Shown piece after piece: positions 11,101 to 20,055 of a DNA stretch of 64,000 bases. The stretch spans positions 3,348,001-3,412,000 of the forward strand of contig CAWIXB010000001.1 of the NCBI GenBank assembly GCA_963839955.1. The letters are read 5' to 3'. Source of the stretch: CAWIXB01 sp963839955 (GTDB lineage Bacteria > Actinomycetota > Actinomycetes > JACCUZ01). A program made the translations under genes and the position numbers. How positions within the stretch are numbered: the first letter of the stretch is position 1; each line of letters begins with the position of its first letter. The notes below the pieces were generated by a model. The model saw only the letters and a list, made by a program, of their open reading frames with translations, ran no database searches and was not told where the DNA came from.

Positions 11101-12853
11101 TGTAGGCGGTGCCGTCCGGGTTGAGCACCTCGGCGTGGCGGATGCGCACGGTGCGGCCGGCGGGCCCGTCGACCTTCAGCCGCACCTTGCCGACCATGTT
11201 CTGGCCGAGGTCGAAGATCCAGGTCCCCGGCGCCGGCTGGGTGAGTGTGCGCGCGGGCAGCTCCTGCACGACCCGGACCGGCGGGTCGGCCTGGGCGACC
11301 AACTTCGCGGTCGCGCCGGTGTCGTCGACCGTCGCAGGGTCCCACGTCGCGTCTTCGAAGCCGGGCGTGTCCCAGCCGGCCGGCAGCCGGCGGGCGTCGA
11401 ACGTCTCGCCGTGGATGGTGTCGGTCTGCAGGAACGGGCCGGGCGTCGCCTGCCACGAGTCGTCGGTCGTGAGGACCTCGCTGCGGCCGTCGGCGTACTC
11501 GACCTCCAGCCGCGCGATCAGGTGCGGACGGTCGCCGTAGTGGTTGGCGCCGAACGACGCGATGGTGCCGGCGTACCACCCGTCGCCGAGCGCGGCACCG
11601 ATCGCGTTGTCGCCCCGTCGTACGGCGTGGGTCACGTCGTAGGTCTGGTACTGCACGCGGGTGTTGTAGTCGGTCCACCCTGGGGCGAGCTCGTGGTCAC
11701 CGACCCGCTCGCCGTTGAGCGAGAGCTGGTAGTTGCCGAGTGCGCTCGCGTACAGGCGGGCCCGCGCCACCTCACCGTCGACGGAGAAGTCGCGCCGCAG
11801 CAGCGGTGCCGCATCGAGCGCGGCGAGCATGGCCTCGGTGTCGCCCGCGACCTGCAGGCCGCTCTCGGTCGGCGTGCCCGCGGAGAACGGGTTGTCGCCG
11901 TCGGTCAGGCTCGCGGCGAACAGCGTGCGGTCGCCGCTCGTCACCGTCAGGTCGGAGTAGACGGCGGACTCGACGCCACTGGCACGCAGCCCGATCGAGC
12001 CGGCGCGATGGGTGCCGTTCGTCGTGACGTCGACCTGCGTGCCGTCCACCGAGGTGGTAAAGGTGTTACCGGCGAGGGCGATGCGCAACCGGTGCGGCTC
12101 GGTCAGCTCGTTCGACGGGATGACAGCGCTCAGCGGCACCTCCTTGAGGACGCTCCATGCCCCGTTGGTGCGCACGTGCGGGCGCAGCTTCGCGGTTCCG
12201 TTGGTGGTCGACAGCTGCCACATGTACGCGTTGCCCGACCCCTTGGCCCGGAAGAAGATCCCGGCCGCGTCCTTCTCCACCCGGACGGTCGTCTCGACGG
12301 TGTAGTCGGTCCACCCGTCGGTGGGTGAGGGCATGCCGATCCAGTCGGCGTCCCACGCGGCCGGGTCCATCAGGCCGGTCTCCCACGACGCCGGCGCGCT
12401 CCACGCGGACGTGCGGCCGGCGGTGTCCCAGACGCGGACCTGCCAGACGTAGCGGGTGCGGGGCTGGAGGGCGGGACCGCCGTACGCGACACCGGTGCTC
12501 TGCCCGGACGTCACCCGGCCGCTGTCCCAGGTGGGACCGCTTTCGAGCGTGTCGGTGCTGGTCGCGACCCGCAGCTGGTAGGCCTGCTGCAGCACGCCGC
12601 GCGCCGCGGACGAGATCTCCCAGCCCAGGCGCGGCTTCGCGACGTCGAGGCCGAGCGGGCTCTCGGCCCGCTCGGTGGTCAGCCCGTCGACGACCAGCGG
12701 GACGGCCGACGGCGGTGCCGGCTCGGGAGCAGCAGTGGCCGGTCCGCCGAGCGGTAGGAGGAGCGTCGCCAGCAGGAGCGCGGCCAGCGCGGCGGCCCAT
12801 CGTCGGAGCTGTGTCGTCGTCATCGCCTGACCATCCCTCGCGTCGTGTGACAT
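8150..12853 (-). CDS. Exported multidomain alpha-L-rhamnosidase (GH78), copy C
   Basis: 1567 residues, the largest of the four. Signal peptide (RRWAAALAALLLATLLLPLGG), fibronectin-like domain with WDSGRV, an inserted LamG/DUF1080-like sandwich at about 180-315, rhamnosidase N domain (LSLNGERVGDHELAPGWTDY), and the catalytic barrel with Asp676, Glu682, Asp689 in DTPARDERLGWTGD and a Glu in TIWERW. After about 1080 come a helical FIMAH-like segment, Ig-like repeats of NEW3 type, and a final beta-rich domain that may bind carbohydrate. ATG 12853 follows the previous stop by seven bases with AGGA; ATG 12823 is an alternative. Read through from copy B. Confidence 0.9.
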   Translation of the reverse strand: MSHDARDGQAMTTTQLRRWAAALAALLLATLLLPLGGPATAAPEPAPPSAVPLVVDGLTTERAESPLGLDVAKPRLGWEISSAARGVLQQAYQLRVATSTDTLESGPTWDSGRVTSGQSTGVAYGGPALQPRTRYVWQVRVWDTAGRTSAWSAPASWETGLMDPAAWDADWIGMPSPTDGWTDYTVETTVRVEKDAAGIFFRAKGSGNAYMWQLSTTNGTAKLRPHVRTNGAWSVLKEVPLSAVIPSNELTEPHRLRIALAGNTFTTSVDGTQVDVTTNGTHRAGSIGLRASGVESAVYSDLTVTSGDRTLFAASLTDGDNPFSAGTPTESGLQVAGDTEAMLAALDAAPLLRRDFSVDGEVARARLYASALGNYQLSLNGERVGDHELAPGWTDYNTRVQYQTYDVTHAVRRGDNAIGAALGDGWYAGTIASFGANHYGDRPHLIARLEVEYADGRSEVLTTDDSWQATPGPFLQTDTIHGETFDARRLPAGWDTPGFEDATWDPATVDDTGATAKLVAQADPPVRVVQELPARTLTQPAPGTWIFDLGQNMVGKVRLKVDGPAGRTVRIRHAEVLNPDGTAYTANLRSARATDLVTLRGGGPEVYEPTFTFHGFRYVELTGFPGTPSLGTVTGLVMHTDGALTSEFGTSDPMVNKLQNNITWGQRGNFLSIPTDTPARDERLGWTGDINVFAPTATFNMDSQTFLTKWLQDLRDAQSANGAYPDVAPRRCCGDGNTGWADAGITVPHTLWQRYGDTRVVEQSWASMVRYADWLERTSSGNRRTNGGAYLDWLNLDDPTPSAVIATAYYAYVTRLLGEMGAAIGKDAEAARYAALSKDIAAAFVDTYVADDGTVQGDSQTGYVLAIGMDLLPDDLRSKAADNLVANVARHDWHLATGFLGTPDLLPALSETGHLDVAYRLLTNDTYPSWGYEIAKGATTIWERWNSIMPDGSFGDVSMNSFNHYAYGAVGDWMYRTVAGIQPEAQGPGYGRITFAPQPGGGLTHARASYESVRGTVSSAWRLAGDGAMSLDVTVPGNATATVRVPAPSRWAVTEGGRPAEEADGVQFVRMDDGVAVYEIGSGDYRFAVDRVRGDLGDAASLVTDLADLVDRLAAEGGIDKAAERHLSAQVDKLARDVQEARTAYAAGRAEDAARQAHRALATADDMVRWVTAESTRTGPKKRAVTAGAAAQLIAAIDRVTAHLSAASSRLVGAVAALDVPVGERLPGDTFRATVRLTNGGERPLTGITSALVAPTGWTVKPAGGRAATAARGATVNHAYDVTLPANQQAGTVALNGAVAYRYKSGTATLPLSGSVTVLPAVEIRSATAEPASVAPGGAAVLSTVLHNRSSATVAGSLTTTAPDGWQSDQPAAAYTLAPGEQHTLMSRLTAPLSVTEGPAAAIVATGATDAERLTVPVSVQFANPPSSAYDHVDLGQAASEQAHDLVASEHSGTNTEAGLTRRYTNVSFPGGYFEFDLEVAPGEPFLLRSVETYDRAQLKDYDVLVDGVVVHHRAYQRTASGLGSLGYQFAVDQPEATADGTVRVRFLDVGTGYDPSIADVWSTPVG

Positions 12854-12860
12854 TCGTTCC

Positions 12861-15800
12861 TCAGTGACCAGGTGCCTTGCTGACCACCGTGCGACCCGGC
12901 TCCACCTCGGTGAGGACCAGCCGGCCCGCCTCCACCCGGCGTTGCGGCTGCCGTCCGTCGGAACGCACGTGCACCGACTTCGGTCCGCCGTCGCCCAGCC
13001 CCAGCTGCGCCACGTCGAGCTCGATCCGGCCGCCCACGTTGGGCGGCAGGTCCGTCACCAGCTTGAAACCTCTCCGCCGGTCGAGCGAGACCCCGACCGG
13101 TCCGCGCACGGTCGGCACAGTGGCGCGCAGGCAGGTGAGCGGCCCGGGCTGCGGGGCCACCAGGACCTCGCGAGCTCCCGGAGCGAGCGGACGGACGCCG
13201 GCGACGAAACGCGGAACCACGTTCGCCGGAGCTGAGCCCCACGCGTGCGAGAAGGTCGTGTTCGGCTTGATCGACGGGTCCCAGGACTCCATCACGATGG
13301 TGGCGCCGAGGTCGTCGAGCATGTGCAGCCAGGAGAACTGCTCGCGACTGGTCATCAGCGCGTGCGCCGCGTCTGCCAGGCCGGCGCGGTAGAGCGCCTC
13401 GAGCAGGAACTGCGAGCCGTAGACGCTCACCCGCATGCCCCGCGATGCCAACCACTCGCCGAGGGCCCGCACGTCCGGCTCCTCGGGCACTCCGAGCGCG
13501 AGCGGGAAGGCGGATGCGTGCTGTGCCTGGTGCGTCGTGCCGACGCCGTCCACGTAGACACCGGACGCGCGGTCGAGCAGATGCTCGTTCGCCGCGGCGC
13601 GCAGCCGCGCGGCAAGCTGCGCGTAGTGCTGCTCGTCGTCGTCGCGGCCGAGCACCCCCGCGATGCGGGACAACGCGGAGAACGCGGCGTACTGCCAGGC
13701 GTTGATGACGGTGTTGACCCTGGTGAACACGTAGCCGTCGCGGTTGGTGACCGGCCAGTCGACCAGGTCGGCGTTGGCCTGGCTCGAGCTGCCGGGGTTC
13801 TTCTCCACCAAGCCGGAGGCGTTGAGCGACTCGTCGAGCTGGCGCGCGACGAACAGGTCGTAGTCGGCCGCGAGGTTGGAGTCGTCGCCGGTGGCCAGGT
13901 AGTCCTCCCACGCGGTGATCACGGTCTGCAGCCGGTACTCCGCCGGCCAGGTCGGTCGGCGCGCGAGGTACGACGTCGAGTAGCGCGCCAGGGCGTACGA
14001 GCGCTGGGTGGCGTACTCGGAGAGCTGGTTGATGATCGCGTCGCCCTCGTACGGGCCCCGCTCGCGGGTCGGCGTGTCCTGGTAGAGGTCCTGCCGGGTC
14101 GCTGCGATGGAGTAGCGGCACATCTCCCAGACCCGGTCGAGGTCGGGGTCCGAGCTCTCGAACGACGCGTCACCTTGGCGCCACGGCAGGCGAAGTACGA
14201 CGGCTTCGACTGCACGAGCCAGGTCGAGCGAGGGGTCGGCCACCAGCTCGACCCACCGGAACGCGCGGTAACCCCAGTGCTCCACCTCCTGCCGGCCGTC
14301 GCGCAGTGTCCATACCTCGCGGTAGGTCTGGCCGGCGCGCAGGTTGTAGCGGGCGCCGTCGCCGTCGCGCTCCTCGCCGAGGCGCACCTCGACGGTCTGT
14401 CCGGCCGTCCCGGTGACCGTGAGGCGGATGCCGCCGACCACCTCCTGACCGAGGTCGACGAGCCAGCGCCCGGGCGACACCTGCTCGACGGCGGCCGGTC
14501 GGCGGGTGGTCAGCTCCATCCCTTGCACCCACGCGGGCTCCAGTGCGGCGAGGGGACCGGCGACCGCGGCGGGCTCCCAGCCGTTGTCGTTGAACCCGGG
14601 CCGGGTCCAGCCGAGCGGCTCCTGCCGGGCGTCGACGTACTCCTGCGGAGCCTGGTAGTAGCCACCGCCGGTGATGCCCGCGGGCGGCCGCCAGGCGGCG
14701 GCGCGCCGGGTCCGCCAGTCCTCCCCGGTCGACACGATCTGCCGGGTGCCGTCGGCGAAGACGACGACGAGCTGGGCCTGGAACGCCCGCTGCTGCGACG
14801 AGTAGCAGAGAGCGGCCAGCGCGTTGCGGCCCGGACGGACCAGCTCGGTCACGTCGTGGGTCTGGTAGCGCGCCTCGCCGGCCATCGCCCGCACCGGTCC
14901 GACACCCGCGACGGCGCCGTCGACCCAGAGCTTGTAGACGTACTGCCGGATGGGCTGCGGCGACTGCCCGGTCGCGTAGACGAACGCCGACGCGACCGGC
15001 TTGTGCGGCAGGTCGAACTCGGCGCGCAGCAAGGCCCAGTCGTTGCTCTCACCGAGGACCGCGAGCAGCGAGCGTCCGGTGCCGACGACGAGGTCACCCT
15101 CGGAGACGGTGCCGCCGAAGAACACACCGGGCCCGGACGTGAAGTCCTCGTCGACCACACGATGGCCGGTCGCGTCGGTGAAGGAGGCGGCGTGGTAGCG
15201 CTGCGACTCGGTGCTGCCGTTGCGGAGGCCGATGCTGCCGGCGGCGTACGTCGTGTCCACCGTGGTGTCGACGAGGGCGTCACCGACGTAGCTGCGAATG
15301 GTGGACCCGGCGAGCTCCACCCGAAACCGCACCGGGCTGCCGGTCGGCACCGGGACGTCGATCGGGCGCTCCGCCAGCACGGTGTACGAGCCGTTGCGCT
15401 GGACGTGCGTCTTCAGCACACCCGGGGACCCCGCGCGCAGCTGCCAGAGGTAGTTGTTGGCGGTGTTCTGCGCCCGGAACCACAGGCCGGCGGCGACGCC
15501 GGTGATCGTCACGTCGACCTCGAAGGTGCCGTCGCGAAGGGTCACCGAGCCGTCCTGGGCCCAGAGCGGCGTGGCGGTCCACGTGTCACCGGCCGCGGTG
15601 ACGACCCGCTGCGGCTGGGACCACCCGGACACCTTGCCCGGACTGACCCAAGTGCGGACCCGCCAGTGGTAGAGCGAGGCGGCGGCGAGCGGCGGGCCGG
15701 CGTAGGCGACCGCGGTCGACTCGGCGGATGCGACGCGGCCGCTGTCCCAGACGGTGCCGCCGCGCTTCGCCAGCTCCTTGCGCGTGTAGGCGACCTGGAC

Positions 15801-16091
15801 CTGGTAGGCCACCTGCCGCGGCGCCGGGCCGAGGTCGGGCACCACCCAGCTCAGCCGCGGGTGGCCTGCCCGGATGCCGGTCGCGTCGTCGAGCAGAGCG
15901 GTGAGCAGTCCCGAGGGCACCGGTCCCGCGGGACCCTGGGGTGCGGCAGTCGCCTGCGACGCAGCCGGCACCACCCCGCCGGCGACGGCTGCACCCAACG
16001 CGGCGGTGCCGGACTGGAGGAAGCGCCGGCGCGAGAGCGCGCTGCCACCGTCCGGCCCGGTGCCGTACGCCGGGGTGCTGGTGTGACTCAT
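12861..16091 (-). CDS. Tat-exported alpha-L-rhamnosidase (GH78), copy B
   Basis: 1076 residues. Twin-arginine signal SRRRFLQSG at 20-28 then a hydrophobic stretch, so it is probably folded before export. Fibronectin-like domain (VAYQVQV, WDSGRV, YHWRVRTW), an inserted LamG/DUF1080-like sandwich at about 175-310, rhamnosidase N and concanavalin-like domains, then the barrel with Asp672, Glu677, Asp684 in DTPTRERGPYEGD and a late Glu in VMESWD. ATG 16091 has GAGGAG seven bases upstream; the frame is open to 16529 but that part is antisense-like sequence. It is second in the cluster, 32 bases after copy A and seven bases before copy C. Confidence 0.92.
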   Translation of the reverse strand: MSHTSTPAYGTGPDGGSALSRRRFLQSGTAALGAAVAGGVVPAASQATAAPQGPAGPVPSGLLTALLDDATGIRAGHPRLSWVVPDLGPAPRQVAYQVQVAYTRKELAKRGGTVWDSGRVASAESTAVAYAGPPLAAASLYHWRVRTWVSPGKVSGWSQPQRVVTAAGDTWTATPLWAQDGSVTLRDGTFEVDVTITGVAAGLWFRAQNTANNYLWQLRAGSPGVLKTHVQRNGSYTVLAERPIDVPVPTGSPVRFRVELAGSTIRSYVGDALVDTTVDTTYAAGSIGLRNGSTESQRYHAASFTDATGHRVVDEDFTSGPGVFFGGTVSEGDLVVGTGRSLLAVLGESNDWALLRAEFDLPHKPVASAFVYATGQSPQPIRQYVYKLWVDGAVAGVGPVRAMAGEARYQTHDVTELVRPGRNALAALCYSSQQRAFQAQLVVVFADGTRQIVSTGEDWRTRRAAAWRPPAGITGGGYYQAPQEYVDARQEPLGWTRPGFNDNGWEPAAVAGPLAALEPAWVQGMELTTRRPAAVEQVSPGRWLVDLGQEVVGGIRLTVTGTAGQTVEVRLGEERDGDGARYNLRAGQTYREVWTLRDGRQEVEHWGYRAFRWVELVADPSLDLARAVEAVVLRLPWRQGDASFESSDPDLDRVWEMCRYSIAATRQDLYQDTPTRERGPYEGDAIINQLSEYATQRSYALARYSTSYLARRPTWPAEYRLQTVITAWEDYLATGDDSNLAADYDLFVARQLDESLNASGLVEKNPGSSSQANADLVDWPVTNRDGYVFTRVNTVINAWQYAAFSALSRIAGVLGRDDDEQHYAQLAARLRAAANEHLLDRASGVYVDGVGTTHQAQHASAFPLALGVPEEPDVRALGEWLASRGMRVSVYGSQFLLEALYRAGLADAAHALMTSREQFSWLHMLDDLGATIVMESWDPSIKPNTTFSHAWGSAPANVVPRFVAGVRPLAPGAREVLVAPQPGPLTCLRATVPTVRGPVGVSLDRRRGFKLVTDLPPNVGGRIELDVAQLGLGDGGPKSVHVRSDGRQPQRRVEAGRLVLTEVEPGRTVVSKAPGH

Positions 16092-16123
16092 GGTCTGCTC
16101 TCCTCGTTGCTCGGCTCGGTCGG

Positions 16124-19100
16124 TCAGGCAGCCGAGCGGCTGACGAAGCGCCAGCGTCCGGAGCCGACCTCGTACACGACGAAGCCCGGCTCGACCCGGG
16201 TCGGCGTCAACCCGCCACCTGGGGCGACGGTGACGTCGGCCGTTGCCGCCGCGGGAACGTGCACCTCCGCGGTGGACCCCACGGGCACCTCGACTTCGAG
16301 GTGCAGCGTCTTCCCGTGCCGTGACCACTCGGATGACGCCTGCCCGCGCACGGTGCGCACCGACAACCGGGCGCTGGACAAGTCGCCGCGTGCGGCCGGC
16401 CGGACCACGATCCGCCGCCAGCCGTCGCCGACCGGGCGCAGTCCCGCCACGTCGAAGTAGAGCCACTCGGTGACGGTGCCCTGGAAGTAGTGGTCGCGCG
16501 AACGCGCGTCGGCGCTCCAGAACTCCCACATGGTGTCGGCGCCGTTCTCGAGCCAGAAGCCCCAGCTCGGGTACGTCGTCTGCCGCGCGACAGCGAACGC
16601 GACGTCGACGTGCCCGTGCTCGGTGAGCACCGGCAGCAGCACCTCGGTGCCCAGGTTGCCGGTGTTGTGGTGCATCCCGCGGGACCGGATGTCGCCGACC
16701 AGGCTGTCGACGACCGGCCTGACCATGTCGTCCGGCACGATCCCGAACGCCAGCGGAATGGCGTTGGAGGTCTGCCGGTAGCCGGGGTCCCTGGCGGTCG
16801 CGTAGTGGCCCTTCGTCCGGTCCAGGAACGTCTCGTTGAGCCGGTCCCGGAGGCTCGCCGCCGCGGCACGGAATCGGGACGCGTCCGCGGTGTGCCCGAC
16901 GAGGTCACCAGCGTCGGCCGACCAGTGCAGCGCGCGGTAGAGGAACGCCGTCGCCGTCAGTCGGGTGTCCTCGGGTGGGTTGCCGCCGGTGCCGGGCGAC
17001 AGGTAGTCGCCGAGCGCGGTCACGGCCAGGCCGTTCTGCAGTCGCCCGAGCTCCCAGTCCAGGTAGCGCACCAGGGTCGCCCAGTGCGTCTCGATCAACC
17101 GCGTGTCGCCGTACCACCGGTGCATCTCGCGGACGAGGAACGGGAAGACCGTCGTCCACTCCGGCGACGGCGCGAGCTCCTGGTAGCCCCAGCCGCCGCT
17201 CGGGATGATGACCGGGACCTGGCCGGACCCGATCTGGCTGTCCGCGATGTCACCCAGCCACTTGGTGAAGAAGCGCGCCATGTCGAACTGAACGGCCATG
17301 GTGATCGCGCCGACCTGGGCGTCCCCCGTCCACCCGTTCTTCTCGTACTTCGGGGTGTCGGTCGGGATGCCGTGCAGGTTGTTGTGGATCGTGCGCCGCA
17401 TCATCCGGTCGAACGTCTGGAACATCGGTTCCGAGCAGGTGAACTCGGCGGTCGACGCCACGTCAGAGCCGACGACTATCGCCTTCAGAGTGTCGCTCCC
17501 GGGCGCCGAAGGCAGCCCGGCGACCTGCACGTAGCGAAAACCCTTGTAGGAGAAACGTGCCTCCCACGTGCGCGGCCCGTCACCGGCGGAGACGTACTCG
17601 TCGAGCTGGAAGCGCGGAGACTGGACGAGGCCGTTCGCCGCGATGACGCGGCCGCTCGCATCGAGCTTCTCGCCGAAGAGCATGCTCACCACGGCGCCGG
17701 CCGGGGCGTCGACCCGCAGCCGCGCCCAGCCCGCCATCGTGCGGCCGAAGTCGGCCACCCACACCTCGTCGTTGGGCTGCGACCACCGGGCGACCGGGAC
17801 GTCGGCGATCGCGCGGATCGGCTCGTGCTGCTGCGCGCGCAGCCGACCCTTCGGTGCGTCCAGCCGGCTCGCTGCGGCCCACCCGGTGTCGTCGAACCCC
17901 GTCCGTGTCCACCCGGGCTGCTCGTGCCGGGCGTCGTACGTCTCGCCGGAGTAGAGCGAGTCGGACCGGGTCGGGCCGTCGGTGATCCGCCACTCCTCGT
18001 CGGTCGCCACCGTCGTGCGGGTGCCATCGGGGTGGTCGATCTCGAGCTGGAGGATCAGCCGCGGGTCGCCGTGCCACGGCGGCACGTGCCAGTTCCACAC
18101 GTTGGGCGTGGTCATGCCGTAGAAGCCGCGCCCGAGCTCGGCGCCCAGGACGTGCTCCCCCTTCTTGCTGAGGTCCTTGGTGACGTCGTACGTCACGTAG
18201 AGGACCGTGTCGTCGTAGTCGGTGAAGCCGGGGTCGAGCACGGCGTCGCCCACGCGCCGGCCGTCGAGCCAGAGCTCGTGGTAGGCGACGCCGCTGACGT
18301 AAAGCCGCGCCCGGGTGACCGGCTTGTCGACGCGGAACGTGCGCCGCAGCAACGGTGCCGGCTGCTCGGGCGGCGGCAGGCTGACCTGCGAGCCCCAGGC
18401 CCCCTGGCCGTACGGCGCGAGGACGACCACCTGGTCCCAGCCCGAGTCGTCGAAGCTCGGCTGCTGCCAGCCGTCGGCGGGCGCTCGGGTGGAGCGCCAG
18501 GAGCCGTCGGTGACCCGCACCAGCTGCTCGCCCGTCGAGGTGAGCACGACCAGCTTCACGATCAGGCCGGCCGGGTTGACCGACGGGCCGGGGCGGTTGG
18601 TCGCGGACGCAGCCACCACGACCGCCTCGGCGCCACCGCGGAGCTGCTCGGTCAGGTCGGCCAGCCGGGCCGCCCGCCAGCCGTCGGTCTGCTGCGGGGC
18701 CGCGAGCACCTGCATGCCGTCGACCCACAGCGTGAAGTCGTCGTCGGCGGTCGCAATGAGCTGCGCCGACTGCACCTCGGTCCCGGCAGGCAGGGCAAGT
18801 CGGCCGCGGAAGTACGCCGTGCCGACCGGCGCGTTCTGCTGCGTCGCGCCGGGCGACCAGACCCAGTTGGCACCTGACAGGTCCGCTGCGGTGGACACGT
18901 CCGGCACGGTGACGCCCGATCCCCAGGGCCCCTGGCCGTACGGCGCCAGCACGACGGCGCCCGCCCACCCGGAGTCGTCGAACGCCGCGGCCTGCCAGCC
19001 GTCCGGCACGGTGTCGGTCACCCGCCAACTGCCATCGGTGACCATCACCAGCGCGTCGCCCGACTCGGTCGTGACCTCGAGCTTGGCGATCAGTCCGGCC

Positions 19101-19972
19101 GCGTTGGGCGAGGACCCACGGTTCGTAGCGGCGACCGCGAGCACCGCGACGCCACCGACCAGCTCGCGGATCTGGTCGGTCACGTCGGCGGCGCGGGCAG
19201 AGCGCCAGGCGTCGGTCTGCTGGGGCACGAAGAGCGTCTGGCGACCGTCGAGCCAGAGGGTGAAGTCGTCGTCGGCGGTGGCGACCAGCCGTGCTGCCTT
19301 GACCGCAGTGCCGGCCGGTATCGCGAAGCGCCCGCGGAAGTACCGAGTGCCTAGGGGCGCGCTCTGCGTCGTGGCGCCCGGCGACCAGATCCACGAGGCG
19401 CCCGCCAGCGTCAGCTTGGGGATCTCGCTCGGGGCGGTGCCGACCCACGCCGCGACCCACTCGGCCGGATCGGTCATGGCCGTCTCGAACCAGGTCGCCG
19501 CGCTCCACGCCGACGCGCGCTGCCGCGCGTCCCAGGCCCGCACCCGCCAGTGGTAGCGGGTGCGCGGCTGCAGCGCCGGTCCGGCGTACGCGACGCCGAC
19601 CGTGTCCGCGCCGGCCACCCGACCGCTGTCCCAAACGTCGGCCTGGCCGGCGCCGAGCGCAGGGGCAGAGGACGCGACCTGGACCTGGTAGGCCGTCTGC
19701 GTTGCGTTGTGCCCGGACGCGGACAGCACCCAGCCGAGACGCGGCCGTGCCACGTCGGTGCCGAGCAGCGTCGCGGCGTACTCCGTCGTGAGGTCGCCGG
19801 CACGCAGTGGCCCGGAAGCAGGCTGGGCGCCCGGCGCGGCGACGGCGACTGGCGCGGTCGTCCCGACGCCGATCGCCGCCGCGGCACCGACCATCGCGCC
19901 GCGGCCGAGGAAGCCCCGCCGCGAGAGCCCTGCCGACTGGTCGTCGCTGGGTCCAGGTCGCACATCCGTCAT
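16124..19972 (-). CDS. Tat-exported alpha-L-rhamnosidase (GH78) with duplicated sandwich, copy A
   Basis: 1282 residues and first gene of the cluster. Tat motif SRRGFLGRG at 18-26. A fibronectin-like domain (about 60-165) is followed by two tandem copies of one beta-sandwich (about 193-352 and 369-527), then the rhamnosidase N domain (ELWLDGRRVGDAVLDPGFTDY), a concanavalin-like domain and the (alpha/alpha)6 barrel. Catalytic-type residues are Asp872, Glu877, Asp884 in DTPKYEKNGWTGD and Glu1150 in TMWEFW, matching the GH78 pattern seen in Bacillus RhaB. ATG 19972 has GGAGGA five bases upstream. It sits about 90 bases behind its promoter/operator and leads copies B and C. Confidence 0.93.
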   Translation of the reverse strand: MTDVRPGPSDDQSAGLSRRGFLGRGAMVGAAAAIGVGTTAPVAVAAPGAQPASGPLRAGDLTTEYAATLLGTDVARPRLGWVLSASGHNATQTAYQVQVASSAPALGAGQADVWDSGRVAGADTVGVAYAGPALQPRTRYHWRVRAWDARQRASAWSAATWFETAMTDPAEWVAAWVGTAPSEIPKLTLAGASWIWSPGATTQSAPLGTRYFRGRFAIPAGTAVKAARLVATADDDFTLWLDGRQTLFVPQQTDAWRSARAADVTDQIRELVGGVAVLAVAATNRGSSPNAAGLIAKLEVTTESGDALVMVTDGSWRVTDTVPDGWQAAAFDDSGWAGAVVLAPYGQGPWGSGVTVPDVSTAADLSGANWVWSPGATQQNAPVGTAYFRGRLALPAGTEVQSAQLIATADDDFTLWVDGMQVLAAPQQTDGWRAARLADLTEQLRGGAEAVVVAASATNRPGPSVNPAGLIVKLVVLTSTGEQLVRVTDGSWRSTRAPADGWQQPSFDDSGWDQVVVLAPYGQGAWGSQVSLPPPEQPAPLLRRTFRVDKPVTRARLYVSGVAYHELWLDGRRVGDAVLDPGFTDYDDTVLYVTYDVTKDLSKKGEHVLGAELGRGFYGMTTPNVWNWHVPPWHGDPRLILQLEIDHPDGTRTTVATDEEWRITDGPTRSDSLYSGETYDARHEQPGWTRTGFDDTGWAAASRLDAPKGRLRAQQHEPIRAIADVPVARWSQPNDEVWVADFGRTMAGWARLRVDAPAGAVVSMLFGEKLDASGRVIAANGLVQSPRFQLDEYVSAGDGPRTWEARFSYKGFRYVQVAGLPSAPGSDTLKAIVVGSDVASTAEFTCSEPMFQTFDRMMRRTIHNNLHGIPTDTPKYEKNGWTGDAQVGAITMAVQFDMARFFTKWLGDIADSQIGSGQVPVIIPSGGWGYQELAPSPEWTTVFPFLVREMHRWYGDTRLIETHWATLVRYLDWELGRLQNGLAVTALGDYLSPGTGGNPPEDTRLTATAFLYRALHWSADAGDLVGHTADASRFRAAAASLRDRLNETFLDRTKGHYATARDPGYRQTSNAIPLAFGIVPDDMVRPVVDSLVGDIRSRGMHHNTGNLGTEVLLPVLTEHGHVDVAFAVARQTTYPSWGFWLENGADTMWEFWSADARSRDHYFQGTVTEWLYFDVAGLRPVGDGWRRIVVRPAARGDLSSARLSVRTVRGQASSEWSRHGKTLHLEVEVPVGSTAEVHVPAAATADVTVAPGGGLTPTRVEPGFVVYEVGSGRWRFVSRSAA
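18392..19396 (-). repeat. Tandem duplication of a ~160-residue domain inside GH78 copy A
   Basis: Two in-frame copies (19396-18917 and 18868-18392) encode matching blocks in the same order: WIWSPGAT / WVWSPGAT, YFRGRFAIPAG / YFRGRLALPAG, ATADDDFTLWLDG / ATADDDFTLWVDG, PQQTDAWR / PQQTDGWR, VTDGSWR in both, FDDSGW in both, and VLAPYGQG in both. Similarity is strong at protein level with some drift, so this is an established duplication and not an assembly artefact. Confidence 0.9.
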
Positions 19973-20055
19973 GGCTGTCCTCCCCCGCGCACCAGCCGCG
20001 GTGTCCGAGTCGGTCTCGCCGGAGGGCGGTCGCCCGGCACTCGACGACGCGTCCG

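Noticed and set aside
13245..16460. 1071-codon plus-strand frame opposite GH78 copy B
   Set aside because: Antisense shadow typical of high-G+C DNA; no domain is recognisable and the minus strand has clear GH78 motifs.
16092..16529. N-terminal extension of GH78 copy B
   Set aside because: The Tat signal and ribosome site fix the start at 16091; the extension overlaps the end of copy A.
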